NCBI GenBank assembly: GCA_030247855.1
Contig: JAPDRN010000015.1
Location: forward strand, 124,001 to 188,000
Direction of reading: 5' to 3'
Length of the DNA stretch: 64,000 nt
From: Knufia peltigerae
Taxonomy: Eukaryota > Ascomycota > Eurotiomycetes > Chaetothyriales > Trichomeriaceae
Below the pieces are notes generated by a model, which did no database searches, was not told the DNA's origin, and worked only from the letters and a program-made list of their open reading frames with translations. This document shows positions 12,767 to 26,125 of the stretch, piece after piece (the first letter of the stretch is position 1; each line of letters opens with the position of its first letter). The position numbers and the translations under genes are program-made.

Positions 12767-13589
12767 GATTGATATCTCCAAACGGCGAGAACGTTGATGA
12801 GTGCGTTCAAGGTGGTGTAGGTGATTATATGAAGATGCCTTTGGATGTTTTGGAGGAGAAAGCAGTCACAAACAGCCCGCGCTGGTGATTGCGATGAAGT
12901 GCGACTTTACATGGAGGTGAATGCCAACAGATCAAGATGGCCGAGATGTGCCCGCAAAAAGGGAATGTCTGCCTACCTTAGGTAGGTGTAGGTACTCCGT
13001 ACTACCTGTACGTACCTAGCGGGGAGCATGGTCCATGTATCTTAGGCATTGCTAAACTTCTGACGGGTGTTTTCTAGCGCCTAATTTTACAAGTCACCGG
13101 GGCCAGACTCGGAACTCGGTCGGCGGCCAAGCACGTCATTTCACACTCCATACAGGGCACACAGTACGAGGTATTTGCAAAGGACTCCGTACAGCGCCTC
13201 AGAGATCTCTATCCTTCGCTTAAATAGTTGTGTAATATAGTTGCTGACTAGGTACGGAGTACGGTTTCGCATGAAAGATACTCCGGACTTCCAGGGCGAT
13301 TGTGATGGTGGAAACGCTTTATCTACCAATTACTTCGCAGAACTTGTTTACCGACGAAGAAGAGAATTTCCTTCCGTACTTCCGTATCATCTTCGCTATC
13401 ATATGCATCTGCGTAAGAATAGCCAGGCCACGTAAGAGGAGCCATTGTCCCACCTACGAATTACTTTGTCTAGATCAATTCGCCTAGACCTGCAAGATTT
13501 GCGTAGATTTGGAATATTCGATATTTTGCTTGCCGGGAACCGTCAATCAGCTTTCCACAAGATACAGAAACCCAAAGCATACTCTAGGA
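12767..13589. other. Intergenic region with TACGGAGTA-type palindromes
   Basis: This is the upstream region of the Zn2Cys6 gene and the 3' flank of the oxygenase gene. It holds TACTCCGTAC at 12993, ACTCCGTAC at 13184 and TACGGAGTAC at 13253, plus short GGTAGGTA runs. No coding exon was recognised; the small plus-strand frames at 13241-13490 have no domain. Confidence 0.6.
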
Positions 13590-14837
13590 CTAACTTGAGG
13601 CTACACGGGGCAGTAAGTGCGGTTGATACAACATCTCCCATCTCCAATCCTCTTCCTGTGGCACGACTCTTCTCAACAATTTCGTCATTGGGTGGTTGTG
13701 CCTCGAACCGATCTGGCCCTTGACCTGTCTCTGGCCGACGTTGCGCTCTTCATATTTCGGCCTCTCGCCGTCCTCCAGGAGTTCCCGTAGCGGTTTGACG
13801 ACCACATCGGGAGAAGGTGACACGAAAAAGGGCAGAGAGAACCTCGGCTGGTCAAGTTTCCCATACACTCTGTGCACGGTCGCGGGCCAGCGTCCGTTTG
13901 TCCACGCCTCGACGTAGTTGCCCGTGTTGACGACGAAAGTATACGGCATGGGCGGGGCGGGAATCCAGATGCCGTTCGCGTTGAGGACTTCCAACCCCGG
14001 CACATCATTCTGTAAGAGGAGAGTGACGACGCCAAAGTCTGCGTGGGGAGAGAGCAGTTCCAGCGGGTTCGAGTCAGGCGCCTGGTGTGCAGGGTAATAC
14101 TGCGCCGTGATGTCCGCCAGAGGTTGCTGAAAGTATTGATCCAATTCCGTTTGGTCGAGGCCCAATGCGAGAGAGAAGATTTGGATCAACGTCTTCGCGA
14201 AAGGGTAGACTTCCAGGTCTAAGAAAACCTCCAAATATCAGTGTCGCATACTCGCACGAATACAAATGTCCGTCTGCGCTAGGTCAAGGGTGGAGGTTTT
14301 GCATGGCTACTTACAATAGTCATATATAGCCTTGCGAAACCCGGGGATGGTGTCCTCTGAAGGCCATTGATTCAGAGGCACACTCCCCTCCGGTGCAACG
14401 CTGATATGGTGTTGTTCAGGCTCTTTGTAGTCATTGCCCATCGAGTACGACTCGCGGAGCACCCCGTTCGGGCCGACCGTCTGCTGCGGCTGCCACCCTT
14501 TGGCTTCATTGCTTTTGTTGCAATCGATTTGCCGCTTGGCATCTTCTGGCTGAGCGAAGAATGATTCTAAGAGCTCAAAGGCGCGATCAATTTTGGTGTG
14601 AGACACGGGAGCGTTCTTGACGTAGAAGAAGCCCACGTTTCGAGCAGCATGGCCGACTTCATCGGCGAGCCTTTGGCGAACGTCAGTCGCTGAAGATGTC
14701 ACTTCCGAAAAATCGATGACAGGGATCTCTTCAAACGTTTCCTTCGCTTCTGGACCCGTCAAGATAGGACGAGATCGTTGGAACCCTCCTGAATTGTAGT
14801 ATACTCGGTTGGGATCCCTGTCCGATATGTCTCCCAT
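13590..14837 (-). CDS. 2-oxoglutarate/Fe(II)-dependent dioxygenase (isopenicillin N synthase-like)
   Basis: Predicted soluble non-haem iron oxygenase of the IPNS/2OG-FeII family (DIOX_N plus 2OG-FeII_Oxy); substrate unknown. Exons 14837-14315 and 14218-13590 with a 96-base intron give 383 residues. The start is the ATG of MGDISDRDPN; the frame runs further upstream only through a TTG. The N-terminal domain shows IPVIDFSEV and GFFYVKN. Iron ligands are His233 and Asp235 (PHADFG) and His290 (TVHRVYG). Arg300 in the RFS motif is the expected 2-oxoglutarate ligand. All catalytic residues are present, so the enzyme should be active. Members include secondary-metabolite and detoxification oxygenases; no biosynthetic core gene lies nearby. 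Confidence 0.9.
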
Positions 14838-15741
14838 GGCGTTTCTTTCTGGCGAAGGCTGCGCCAACCGATCCGGGTCGTTGGGTCAGTAGCAGGAAAT
14901 GATATTTGCCTGGAAGTGACAAGTGAATGTGTGCAAATATGATCAGATGCGTCCATGAGAACAGGATATCTATCCATCCATCCTTATCTACGTGTCCAAA
15001 TACACATCCATCTCCATATCGGCCAAGTCCGATCGTGAACTTTTTTAGAATCTAGCTTGGGTCAGTGTCCGAATGCATCGAGATACAAAGCACATCTACA
15101 TCCAATAGAGTTTCCGAGCCTCTGTGGTCGATCGTTTTCAATTGAGCATACCACTCAACGGCGTTCCCAGTACTCTGGAAGATGGGGCATAAACATCGAA
15201 CAGAAGAACTGCGTTGGTCCACTTTCGGTTCCACCACGAATCGTGCATATCTTATGCTTGTCAAAAGCTTGGTCGTCGTAGTGAGTACCTAGGTACTTCT
15301 ACTCCGTCTCTCTAATACACAATAGTGCTTTGCGCGCCTCAAATACTTGAACTCTACATATCGCCATCCGTTCATGGGTACGGGGTTTCTGTGTGGCCAT
15401 GTATCCACTACCATCATTGTAGTGTTGAGAACTCAGCCGCTAACAAATCGCAATGAACGCTAACAGCATTTCCTCTCCCTATCTTTCCTCCCGAGAATGT
15501 ACAAGGCATGGGGACCTGGATGTGTCAAAACAAAATAAACCCCCGGAAACGCCATCGCTGACCGCCAATGCGCGTGTGAAATACAATTTGCTCAACTCCA
15601 ATATCCATCAATATTTGTCTGCGCTAGCATTCAGCTTCGTCAAAAAGGGTCTCAGTTCTGACTGTATCGTGTGAGCCGATCTAAGACCCGCAAGTCTCTA
15701 GACATCTCTCTCATAGGACCAACAATAAAAGAAAGTGCTTC
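14838..15741. other. Intergenic region, no gene seen
   Basis: Upstream of the oxygenase and downstream of the minus-strand low-complexity gene. Short frames on both strands have no recognisable motif and overlap one another. Nothing else stands out. Confidence 0.55.
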
Positions 15742-17562
15742 CTAGAATCTCTTTGGGACAACAAATCCGTCATTCGTGGAACCATTGAACTTCGTATTGG
15801 TACCAGCTACCAGATCGCCAGCTCTCATCATCATATTAGTATTCGAAGACTGCATCTTGGGTTGTTCTGTCGTGGGAGCCATGGGGGCACCATAAGAAGG
15901 CAGTGTTCCTGTTGGACGGGGCATATTGACCATGTATGCGTTTGGATTATGTCCAAGGTGTCGGGAATAAGTCATGCCCATCGGCGTCGAAGACCGGCCA
16001 TAGACCTCAGCCGCATCGAATCTGTTCGTACCGGCTTGGGTGGTTGGGCTGGGGTCCGAATTGTAAAAATTGCCTTGCATGTCCATCTTGTAATACCCAG
16101 ACATAGAGGGAGATCGAGCGAAATACGCGTTAGATCCCATCACCGGTGTCTGTGAGGAAAGTTGAGCCTGAGAGCCATATGCTTTCAGTTGGGATTGGGA
16201 GTTTTGTCTAGATATTGAAGCCCTGGCATATGCATGCTGTTGCACGACATCTGGTGAGTTGCTGTAAGGAGGAACCTGACCGATTTGGCTCATGGGGTTC
16301 TGGGATCGACTGTGTGACTGGTCCCCAAAGGTGTTTTCCGACAGCAAGAAAGGGATCGATGCATGCTCCGTCGATGCATGGATTTGTGTAGGGGCAGGTG
16401 CCGTTGGCAGCGGCCTCTGATGTTCGCGATTCTGTAGGATCGGTGTATTATTCGTCGAGGGTCTGCTAGAGGCGGACACTGATTGAGATGTGCCCTTGCG
16501 GCTGACATTATGCGCAGGCTTCTCAAGCACATCTGCCACCTGAGAGGGAACTGGAGAGCCGAGCAAGGATTCAGACTCTGTCGATTGCCGTGCATGGACT
16601 CCCTTTTGCTTTCTTGGATCTCCTGTAGGGTTTGCCTTTTTCATATCCCCGGTCAGCAATCCTTTTGTAGAATCTCTTGTAGCTTTTCTCTTCTTGGAAT
16701 TTCCTGTGGCAGGCGCAGACACTCTGTTAGCTACGACTACGTCCGAATTAGGCACGGCCGTATCAGGGGCGCTCGCTCGCGACGATCGAGGTCCTGATGA
16801 TGCCGTGGGAGACTTTGAGGCGGTCTTTGATGTAGAGGACTTCGAGGCAGACTTTGAGGGAGTGGACTTTGTCTTTGATGAAGGGGACTTCGAGGCAGTC
16901 TTTGATGGAGTGGATTTCGGGGCAGATTTGGACTTCTTGTACTCGGCTTGCAATTTTGCCCATTTTTCTCGGAAGCCCATTGCCTCATTTTCGGCCCTCT
17001 TCTGTGCGATTAAGGACGCAATCAGATTAGGATGGGTCGTCAAAGATGGTGCCTCGCCTGGCTTGAGAGCCGGCTCTGGTGCAGGGGCCGCTTTCGAGAC
17101 TGCATTGTTCGCATTGAGTTGTAGATGATGTGCCGGTGCTACGGCAGCTGGTGTGCCTTCGCTGACGGAAACGACAGCAGGGGAATTCGAATCGTTTTTG
17201 AGCCTCGCTGGAGGTGTAGCATCGGCATTGTATGATTGAGGTCGTGTCATAGGCTGAGGCCAGGATTGGGCATCAGGGAGCGATCGCTTGTGAATAATGA
17301 ACTTGCGAGGGTTCGGATGGCTTGCTACAGGGAAGGAGGAGAGTGCGATAGAGGAGGATTGAGAGGGACTCGAGCTGGGTTGCGGCTCTGCTGGCTGTGA
17401 GCGAACTTGAGAGGCACTTGGCCTGCTGGAATCAGTGCTTGTCGCTAGTGATCGTGAAATGGTGGAGAGCTGTTGTAGCGAGGCGGGGATTTCGAAGGCC
17501 ACGCGTTTCTGAGATGTAGCAGATGAAGACGAATCGGAACTGGAACGCTTTCGGCGCGCCAT
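15742..17562 (-). CDS. Low-complexity Ser/Lys/Pro-rich protein, unknown function
   Basis: A single uninterrupted frame of 606 residues starting at an ATG followed by ARRKRSSSDSS, a likely nuclear localisation signal. I do not recognise the family. A segment at about 16730-16960 repeats short SKTxSKSP-type units (Lys, Ser, Thr, Pro), resembling histone H1 tails. The central part is Ser/Gln/Pro-rich and the C-terminal third contains scattered Tyr, Gly, Asn and Met. No globular domain or membrane segment is visible, so most of it is probably disordered. The composition suggests a nuclear or RNA/chromatin-associated protein, which is inference only. Confidence 0.75.
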   Translation of the reverse strand: MARRKRSSSDSSSSATSQKRVAFEIPASLQQLSTISRSLATSTDSSRPSASQVRSQPAEPQPSSSPSQSSSIALSSFPVASHPNPRKFIIHKRSLPDAQSWPQPMTRPQSYNADATPPARLKNDSNSPAVVSVSEGTPAAVAPAHHLQLNANNAVSKAAPAPEPALKPGEAPSLTTHPNLIASLIAQKRAENEAMGFREKWAKLQAEYKKSKSAPKSTPSKTASKSPSSKTKSTPSKSASKSSTSKTASKSPTASSGPRSSRASAPDTAVPNSDVVVANRVSAPATGNSKKRKATRDSTKGLLTGDMKKANPTGDPRKQKGVHARQSTESESLLGSPVPSQVADVLEKPAHNVSRKGTSQSVSASSRPSTNNTPILQNREHQRPLPTAPAPTQIHASTEHASIPFLLSENTFGDQSHSRSQNPMSQIGQVPPYSNSPDVVQQHAYARASISRQNSQSQLKAYGSQAQLSSQTPVMGSNAYFARSPSMSGYYKMDMQGNFYNSDPSPTTQAGTNRFDAAEVYGRSSTPMGMTYSRHLGHNPNAYMVNMPRPTGTLPSYGAPMAPTTEQPKMQSSNTNMMMRAGDLVAGTNTKFNGSTNDGFVVPKRF

Positions 17563-18682
17563 GAGGAACGATCGGGGACATCAGTGGTGGTCATCTGAAG
17601 AGGAGAATGGCGATGGCGATGTTTGAGTGTTGATGAGGCTGTGAGTGTTGAAGGGAGTTAGTTGGTGGATGTGATGTACCGCGATACGTCTTGCAGGCGC
17701 ATGTGAAGTACCCGGAGATCCAGTGTGTGATCTGACTTCGGTTAATCAAGAAGCTTAAGAGATCCCCATCTAGGTTCATTCCCGGGGATGTTTTTGAAGG
17801 TTGCTGCAAGCGCCCGGAGCCAGGAATAGCGGGCTCTACGCCTCTTGAGCCAACAGCAACACGCCTAGAAGACCCCTAAATCGTAACCCTGGCTAAGTAT
17901 GGAGTCAGTATTCGTACTCCCGGGCCCATCAGACAAGGTCAGTTCAATTTCACTCGCTTATCAATCCCAGTCCCAATCTCAGCTCGCCCACCTACCATGA
18001 AATCGTCAGGCGTAATTTGACGACCTTGACGCAAGGTTGACCAAATCTCTCATTATCTTTGTGTCGATAAAGAGTCATCTTAAAGGCGACGCCGACATAG
18101 GCTTGAGGACAATTGATCAAAGCACCGGCACTCGCACTGTCTGAGGACACCGTCATCGACGAGCACAAGCTCAATATTATAGAGACAATGGCAGGAGGAG
18201 TTCTTGAAATTAACGTGAAGCAGCAAAAGAATCCAAGCCAGCTGAGGTATTCACGGCTCAACAACACTACTACGGAGTACATCATGCACAGCCGTGACTT
18301 TGGGCTGTTGCACCGGAGGCGAGCCCTCATAGTATACAATGATTCTGATCTGCCCGACTCCTGTGTATCTCCGGAGCACATTGTCCTCAACAGACAAGAC
18401 AATGAACGAATGGGAGAGATCTCGAACTTGACCAACCCTATCTCGAAACAGGAATACGAGGTGTGGATTCTGGTGTGACGAGCACAAGGCTATTAATACT
18501 CGTATTCAGACCTTGCTGGAAATCACGTTCACACACCTCGTGCCAGTGTCGATACCTGCATCAGCTGTTGTTCACCGCTACATGCCGTGCTGCAGCTGAC
18601 TGCGACGCATGGCTACAGCATCGGTCGTCTTGATAAGTGACATGCAACTATTTTCACAGCACCGAGTTGACCTCGTATTCAA
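17563..18682. other. Intergenic region with weak overlapping frames
   Basis: Both strands are open over about 18000-18480. A plus-strand frame from the ATG at 18188 would give 97 residues ending at 18478, while a minus-strand frame covers 17992-18435. Neither shows a known motif, and the overlap argues that at most one is real. TACGGAGTAC occurs at 18271. I annotate no gene. Confidence 0.45.
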
Positions 18683-19146
18683 ATGAGGAGAATATCCGAG
18701 GTTGACTTTTCGAGACAGCTCGAGTCAGATATACTGCACGAGACGGCCTGGACGCCCAGTCCCTTGGAGCGAGAGCCCATTGCCAACTCCAATCACCTTC
18801 CCAGGTAGACTATCATCCATCATTTGGTCCGTTCGCTTACCCCGGATTCCTTCAATCCACAGCGGTTTGGGGGCAATGTACTGAGGGGGTGAGGTGGAGA
18901 TGTTCGACTCAGTCACCCCAAATCATTTCTCGCCATCGACTCGGTTCCGCTCTTCGTCATGCAGTATGAGGAGATGGTTGATCGTTTCAAGTTGGACGAG
19001 ACCGCCGGCTCTGATGACATTCCCTTGCAGATGAGGAGTAGGTACGTGCATCCTTTTCGCCGGCCTTCTGGCGCCCGGACTGGGAGGGGTCCATGAATAC
19101 CAGGTATAAGACTGTGCCCATCCATGTTCCTGGGACTCTTCGCTAA
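18683..19146 (+). CDS. Possible small three-exon gene of unknown function
   Basis: A candidate, not a firm gene. Exon 1 opens at the ATG at 18683 and reads about 40 codons to an AG/GTAGAC donor. A following exon beginning near the CAG around 18920 continues in the matching phase for about 45 codons with a coding-like composition (SFLAIDSVPLFVMQYEEMVD). After AG/GTACGT at about 19035, a third exon could end at the stop 19144-19146, giving about 97 residues. The first donor is weak. The alternative is that the last intron is part of the 5' leader of the monooxygenase that starts at 19201, since a good branch site and TTTTCAG lie at 19140-19176. The minus strand also has open frames here. Confidence 0.3.
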
Positions 19147-19188
19147 CAGATTCATTGGATTGCATTACTTTTCAGAAATCATCATTGA

Positions 19189-21242
<2,054 letters not shown>

Positions 21243-22261
21243 GAGCCGAAACGTCGGGGAGATGAAAAGAAAAAAGGGGGGAGGGGGGGAAGTGTCCAGA
21301 TGACGATGACGACGACGACGACGACAAAGGGGGAAGGTGCATCGAGGGGTTTCCGTATCCAAGTCATTATTACAGTATGTAGGATGGGAACGTCGTTTAC
21401 AGTTACATTACATCATGATCCGGATGGCGAAGAGTGGTGGTGGTAGCGGTAGTGATGGATGACATAACGGAAGCCAACTTGCACCAAGTCTTGCACGGCC
21501 TTGTACTTTCTTCTCCTACGAATATTGGATCGGCGCAAGAGGAGACGACAACGGCAGATGGAAATTGAGAGAGAAGAGAAAGATACTCCCACGTATGATT
21601 AGGTAGTCAATATTCTGCACCTTGGACTGCCACGTGAGTATTGCACGTACATCACGGAGTACCTACATACACGGCATCAACCAGACATGTCTCGGGATCC
21701 GTAAGGAGGACAAAGTCAGTGTCCAAGTACCTACCCGAGGTACCTTGGTCAAAGACTGGCACCGTATGGCACTCCGTACTCTGTACAGGATCGAGCTCTG
21801 AAAGAAACGCCAAACTTCAACGAGACCAAGCATTGTTTTTGAACAAGAGTAATAAAGTGGAATTCGTCATCTTCAAAGATTGAGCTTAGTTCCCATACAA
21901 TGGTTCTATACCTAGGTATAAATATCCATTGTATTCCGTATTCGTTAGCACGCAATACGAGTACATCCCCAAAAAAAAAGGATCCCACGCTCCCATCCAT
22001 AATAAACATCCTTTCATGCGTCAAATCGTCAAAAGGGTTCGCAAAGTCGTCGTCGTCGTCTCCTCAATCCTGTGAAAGAAAAGATGAGATGTAGTGGTAG
22101 TGGTAATACACATGAGAGTGAAATCGTCGCCAAAAATATCCCCACGCCCTTTCGATCCTCCCAGAACCGTCTCTCTCTCTCTCTCGCACGTGTGGAAACC
22201 TCGGGTCTTTTGCCATTGAGACGAAAAGAAAAAGACCACAAGCATTTGTCCACTGTTGCCT
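21243..22261. other. Intergenic region between convergent genes
   Basis: This is the shared 3' flank of the monooxygenase (plus) and the Arg/Asp-rich gene (minus). It contains a GAC/GACGAC microsatellite at about 21299-21326, CGGAGTAC at 21654 and ACTCCGTAC at 21771. No coding exon was recognised. Confidence 0.6.
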
Positions 22262-23362
22262 TCATTTCTTGTTGTCGAGATACATCTTGGCAATGCTGGT
22301 GACAAGCGGTGCAACAGTCTTGTAGTGTTTCTGACCTTGCTCGACGAGACCACCAATGTCGTCAAAGGAGAATCCTTTCTTCTTGCCGGTTCGACCGTCA
22401 CGGTCTCGACTTCTGTCGCGGGAATCATAACGTCGTCGGTCTCGATCTCTGTCTCTGTCACGTTCGCGATCACGGTCACGATCACGGTAGTAGCGGTCCT
22501 TGCCCTTGTCGCGGTCGGAACGTTTGTAGCCTCTGTCCGAAGCGTACCCATCGTCGCGACGAGAATGGCCTCCACCGCCACCACCGCCACCACGGTACCG
22601 GCGATCGTCATATTGGTCATCATCTCTTCGGCGTCTCGCATAGCTCCGATCGGGGTCGGAATGTCTATCCTCTGCGGCTGCCGGGCTGCGGTAGCGACGG
22701 CGAGGAGGATGGGGGTCGTCATGGTAAGGGTCATCCCGGTGCTTCCGATCCGGCTCTCGGTGTGTATGGGCGCGACGGGGTGGAGCTGGCTCAAAGTCGT
22801 CGGCGTAGGGGTCGTCTCTCCTTCTGCTGGGTTTCGAGGATCTCATCATCTTCGGGTCGTCCCCGTCACTCGCGTACGAATCGTGTCGCGGGAGAGGAGC
22901 TCGGTAGCCACGAGAGCGACCATAGCCAGCGTCAGGGTCGGCGCCGCCGCGGTGACGACGCGTCCCGGAATCTCTGTCTCCATCGTCGTCGTCGTTGTTG
23001 TTATCGACAAGTGGGCTGTGTCGTCTCGGTGCTGCGGTGTTGGACTTTGTAGGTTTCAAGTCATCGTCTCTTTCACCGGGGTAATCTCTGTACTTGTTCT
23101 TCCTCTTGTCCGTGTCTCGAGGGTCGAGATCCTTTCGCCTACGTGAATCTTCCGAGGTGTAAGGAGGGGGAGACTGTTCATAACGAGGACGACGGGAGCC
23201 ACCGCCGCCACCACCACCACCACCACCGGATTTGCGTGTGTCCGGATGGTAATCGTTGTCCTCCGGGTATCGTAGGGGAGCGGCGTCTTGATCGTAGCGA
23301 GGTCGATCTCGACGAGAACGGGGAGCGTAGTCGTCGTTGTTGTTGTTGTGCGACATGATCAT
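22262..23362 (-). CDS. Arg/Asp-rich disordered protein with conserved-looking C-terminal helix
   Basis: One intron-less frame of 366 residues (MIMSHNNNN start; the third residue is a second possible Met). The body is dominated by RD, RDR and DR dipeptides, a Gly10 run near residue 47 and a Gly8 run near 257, with many Arg-Tyr and Ser-Arg pairs. The last 37 residues differ: GFSFDDIGGLVEQGQKHYK then a hydrophobic, helix-prone end. This looks like a long disordered arm with a short folded module. RD/RS-like composition suggests RNA-granule or splicing association; that is inference. The 296-codon Ile/Val/Thr-rich frame on the opposite strand is an artefact of the repeats. Confidence 0.75.
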   Translation of the reverse strand: MIMSHNNNNDDYAPRSRRDRPRYDQDAAPLRYPEDNDYHPDTRKSGGGGGGGGGGSRRPRYEQSPPPYTSEDSRRRKDLDPRDTDKRKNKYRDYPGERDDDLKPTKSNTAAPRRHSPLVDNNNDDDDGDRDSGTRRHRGGADPDAGYGRSRGYRAPLPRHDSYASDGDDPKMMRSSKPSRRRDDPYADDFEPAPPRRAHTHREPDRKHRDDPYHDDPHPPRRRYRSPAAAEDRHSDPDRSYARRRRDDDQYDDRRYRGGGGGGGGHSRRDDGYASDRGYKRSDRDKGKDRYYRDRDRDRERDRDRDRDRRRYDSRDRSRDRDGRTGKKKGFSFDDIGGLVEQGQKHYKTVAPLVTSIAKMYLDNKK

Positions 23363-26125
23363 GGGAACATTGGTTTGGGGATTTATGTTGACGGAGTAAG
23401 ATGTCTCTTTTGTTTCTTGTTATTGTTGATGTTGAAGCAAAAGAGAAAGAGAGAGGAAAGGAAGACTGCAAGATGAAGAGCAGGGAGGGTCACGTAGTGA
23501 ATGGAGGGAGATTAAATCGTTTCGAATTTGAATCAGCCGACAGGTTTTTGGTTCAGCTGGTCACATCTACATATTCGTACGAGGAGAAGGACGATTGATC
23601 AAAGAAAGCCTCAGGTGCTTCTGGCTTGTGTTTGGAGCCTTATGGCGTCACAAGGACCAGGGATCGTCTCCAAACAGAGGACGGAGTTTTGTTTTTCTTA
23701 TGCAGGGAATGATGGAAAGGGAATGAATGGGTCTTTTGATGGGGCTTGTGTGTCCATGGACCAAGGGCTGTTTTCTTCTCTTCGCTAATCAACCAACTAG
23801 AAGAAGGGCCTCGGAGGAAACAGGCATTCCATCGCCCATTGAATCCTACGAGATTCGCCTACAGTGAGCCTAATAAGCCTGAATGTTACGAGTAAGAATT
23901 GTAGCACTAATAATACTGGGTGGTGTTGATGGTGGCGAGATGAGATTCCGTCCTCCACCACCACCACCGCCACCACCATCATCTCCTTCCTACGCGTCTT
24001 CCGTACTCCGTACAATCCTCCTGTTATTGTTAACTCGTATCATCCAAGCTCGGGCCTCATTCTGGCTTTTGGTTGACGCCAAACTTGCGACTAATCCCCG
24101 GATCTCCAAAAGTGCCATCCCGCTCCCGTTCCCTTTTCTTTTTCTTTTTTTGCCTTCTGTGGATAGAAAAATCCTTAATTGGGCCGCAAAGCCAACAACA
24201 ATGCACGGGTAGCCTTGTCATGTCTCTGTATGTCTGGATATGTACGAGTATTAATACTGTGTACGGATACGAAGTTGTGTATTGCAAGCTTCTGGCCCTG
24301 AAGATCAGGGTTCCCCAGCCTTGCATCTAAATATCTACTTGTACCTGAATTCTAAATTTTCTTGGTCAAACATCCCTACCACACTTTGTTCGAGTAACAT
24401 TGTGACGATTTCCGGTTTCTTTGTTTCTGACGCAAACTCAACCGATGTGTGTAAGGAGAGAAGATGGAATGGATCACTTGTCATTCTTTTGAATCCCAAG
24501 GCTGCTTCGGAGCATCGCCTGTGTCCCATATCACAGGCGGTCTCTCCCTCTGTCCCCAGATGGACCTTTGCATACCTAAGTAGGTACAGAATAGTCCTCC
24601 CCGAGCGGCCAACATGACGAACAAATGCAAAATTTGCCTTGTGGCACTCAACCTCAAACCTCTCGCTAGACAGCATCACAGTATCACATTTGTGTGTCTC
24701 AAACATCTCAGCCTCTTCTGAACCCAAGGCAGATGAGCAGAGGGCTTGGAGCTTCAGAGCTCAAAATCTCAGGATCTCTTGGTCAGATATACGTTGAGGG
24801 AAAAGCAGCTACCCGTTTTGTAAAACGATGCAACGAACCTCCGATGGCAGTGCACGTTGCCGCCATTAACCCAAAACGAGCATGCGCCACGAAAAGGCAT
24901 GGCATGATGATGCCCCGTTGTACCACGTTTGGTACCTGTGAGGATGGAATTCATGATGATAACGCTGTCTGGCTCTGTGGTTGCGGTCATTTTCGCGACG
25001 ACATGGCCACACACGCATGTCAACCGACCTGTACGCTATACTCTGCAACGCTTTCCGTTCTCAGCCGTCGAGGACAATACAGAAGTACGAATCTCAGGTG
25101 AGGAGAATTCTGAGCAGCCGACGGCAAGATACTTTGAGGCTCTTCAAAGTCAGGCTGTTTGAGAGCGAGGACTGCTGACACCTCTCCCTCACAGCAGGTT
25201 AACGAAAACATCTCTGGCAGGCTCTGCGACCAAATCTTAGGAGGATGTTACCCATCATCGGAGAATCAACCAGACAAAAAGGTTCAGAAACTCGCCATTC
25301 CCCGCTGTTGATCTCAGCCCAATCAACCCTAGAAGGCTATTTGATTGTTTACCTGCGAAATGAGTCGAGATCTTCTTCTTCTGTATTGGTACCAGATTCT
25401 GCCCCTTGAGAGACAGATTGTTTGCCCTGATGCATGGGTGATGGCAGAAATCTTGATGAATTTCATCTAGCTCCGAACAGACGTTCTGCTAGACAATACA
25501 GAACGCTTGACAACCGAGTTGGAAAAAGAGGTCATCCTTGTATCGATCGAATACAATCCTTCTATTCAAAGAGAAGCTCATGGTTTGCTTGCTCCCATTG
25601 TCCATGGCCTTCCTTATCGTCTGCAGTCCTTTCCAACATCCATAGTCTTCCTTGTCGTCCATAGTCTTTTTCGTCGTCGTCCACCAAGCACTGCGCAAGT
25701 CGATGGAGTAACACTCCAAGGTCCTTCCAAGTAGTGACATGCCCAGGCAACGCAAGACACACATATACGTTGTAACTGACGGTGGGGTGTCCCAGACTTG
25801 CGTGTTTTGCTCACTTTGATGGTGCGAGGGGAGTGTCGGCTTCTCACTATTTCGCCCTCCAGTCTTGATAGACAATAGACGTGTTGTTTGAACTTTGCTA
25901 CTAGCAAATAGATGGCTTGAGTTCAATACATGAAAAAAATCCTCTCTCTTGACAAGAAATCTGTACTCTTTGTGAGTTGATTGACAGATCTGGGAACGTA
26001 CAGGAAGAGACACCAAGGTAATGAACAATCCAGAAGGTCCTTTTCGAAATCATTTCGGGTCTTTTCATCTCACTCACTTCTCTCTAGCACGTACCAAAAA
26101 CTCGTCCTCGTCCTAGACCGGAACC
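23363..26125. other. Long gene-poor stretch
   Basis: About 2.8 kb with no confident gene. It includes the promoters of two divergent genes, the Arg/Asp-rich gene (minus) and the RBR ligase (plus). GTACTCCGTA occurs at 24003 and a CCACCACCACCGCCACCACC tract at about 23957-23977. Imperfect tandem units built on GTCCATAGTCTT lie at about 25600-25690. Frames at 24335-24727 (minus) and 25489-26028 (minus) lack motifs, and the first opens only at TTG. Confidence 0.5.

Noticed and set aside
17992..18478. Overlapping open frames on both strands
   Set aside because: Neither strand shows a domain, a clear start context or splice sites; mutual overlap suggests chance.
22256..23146. 296-codon plus-strand frame rich in Val/Thr/Ile/Ser
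   Set aside because: It is the reverse complement of the Arg/Asp repeat codons of the minus-strand gene. Its composition is an artefact.
25489..26028. 179-codon minus-strand frame before the RBR ligase
   Set aside because: No motif, overlaps imperfect tandem repeats, and sits in the probable promoter of the ligase.
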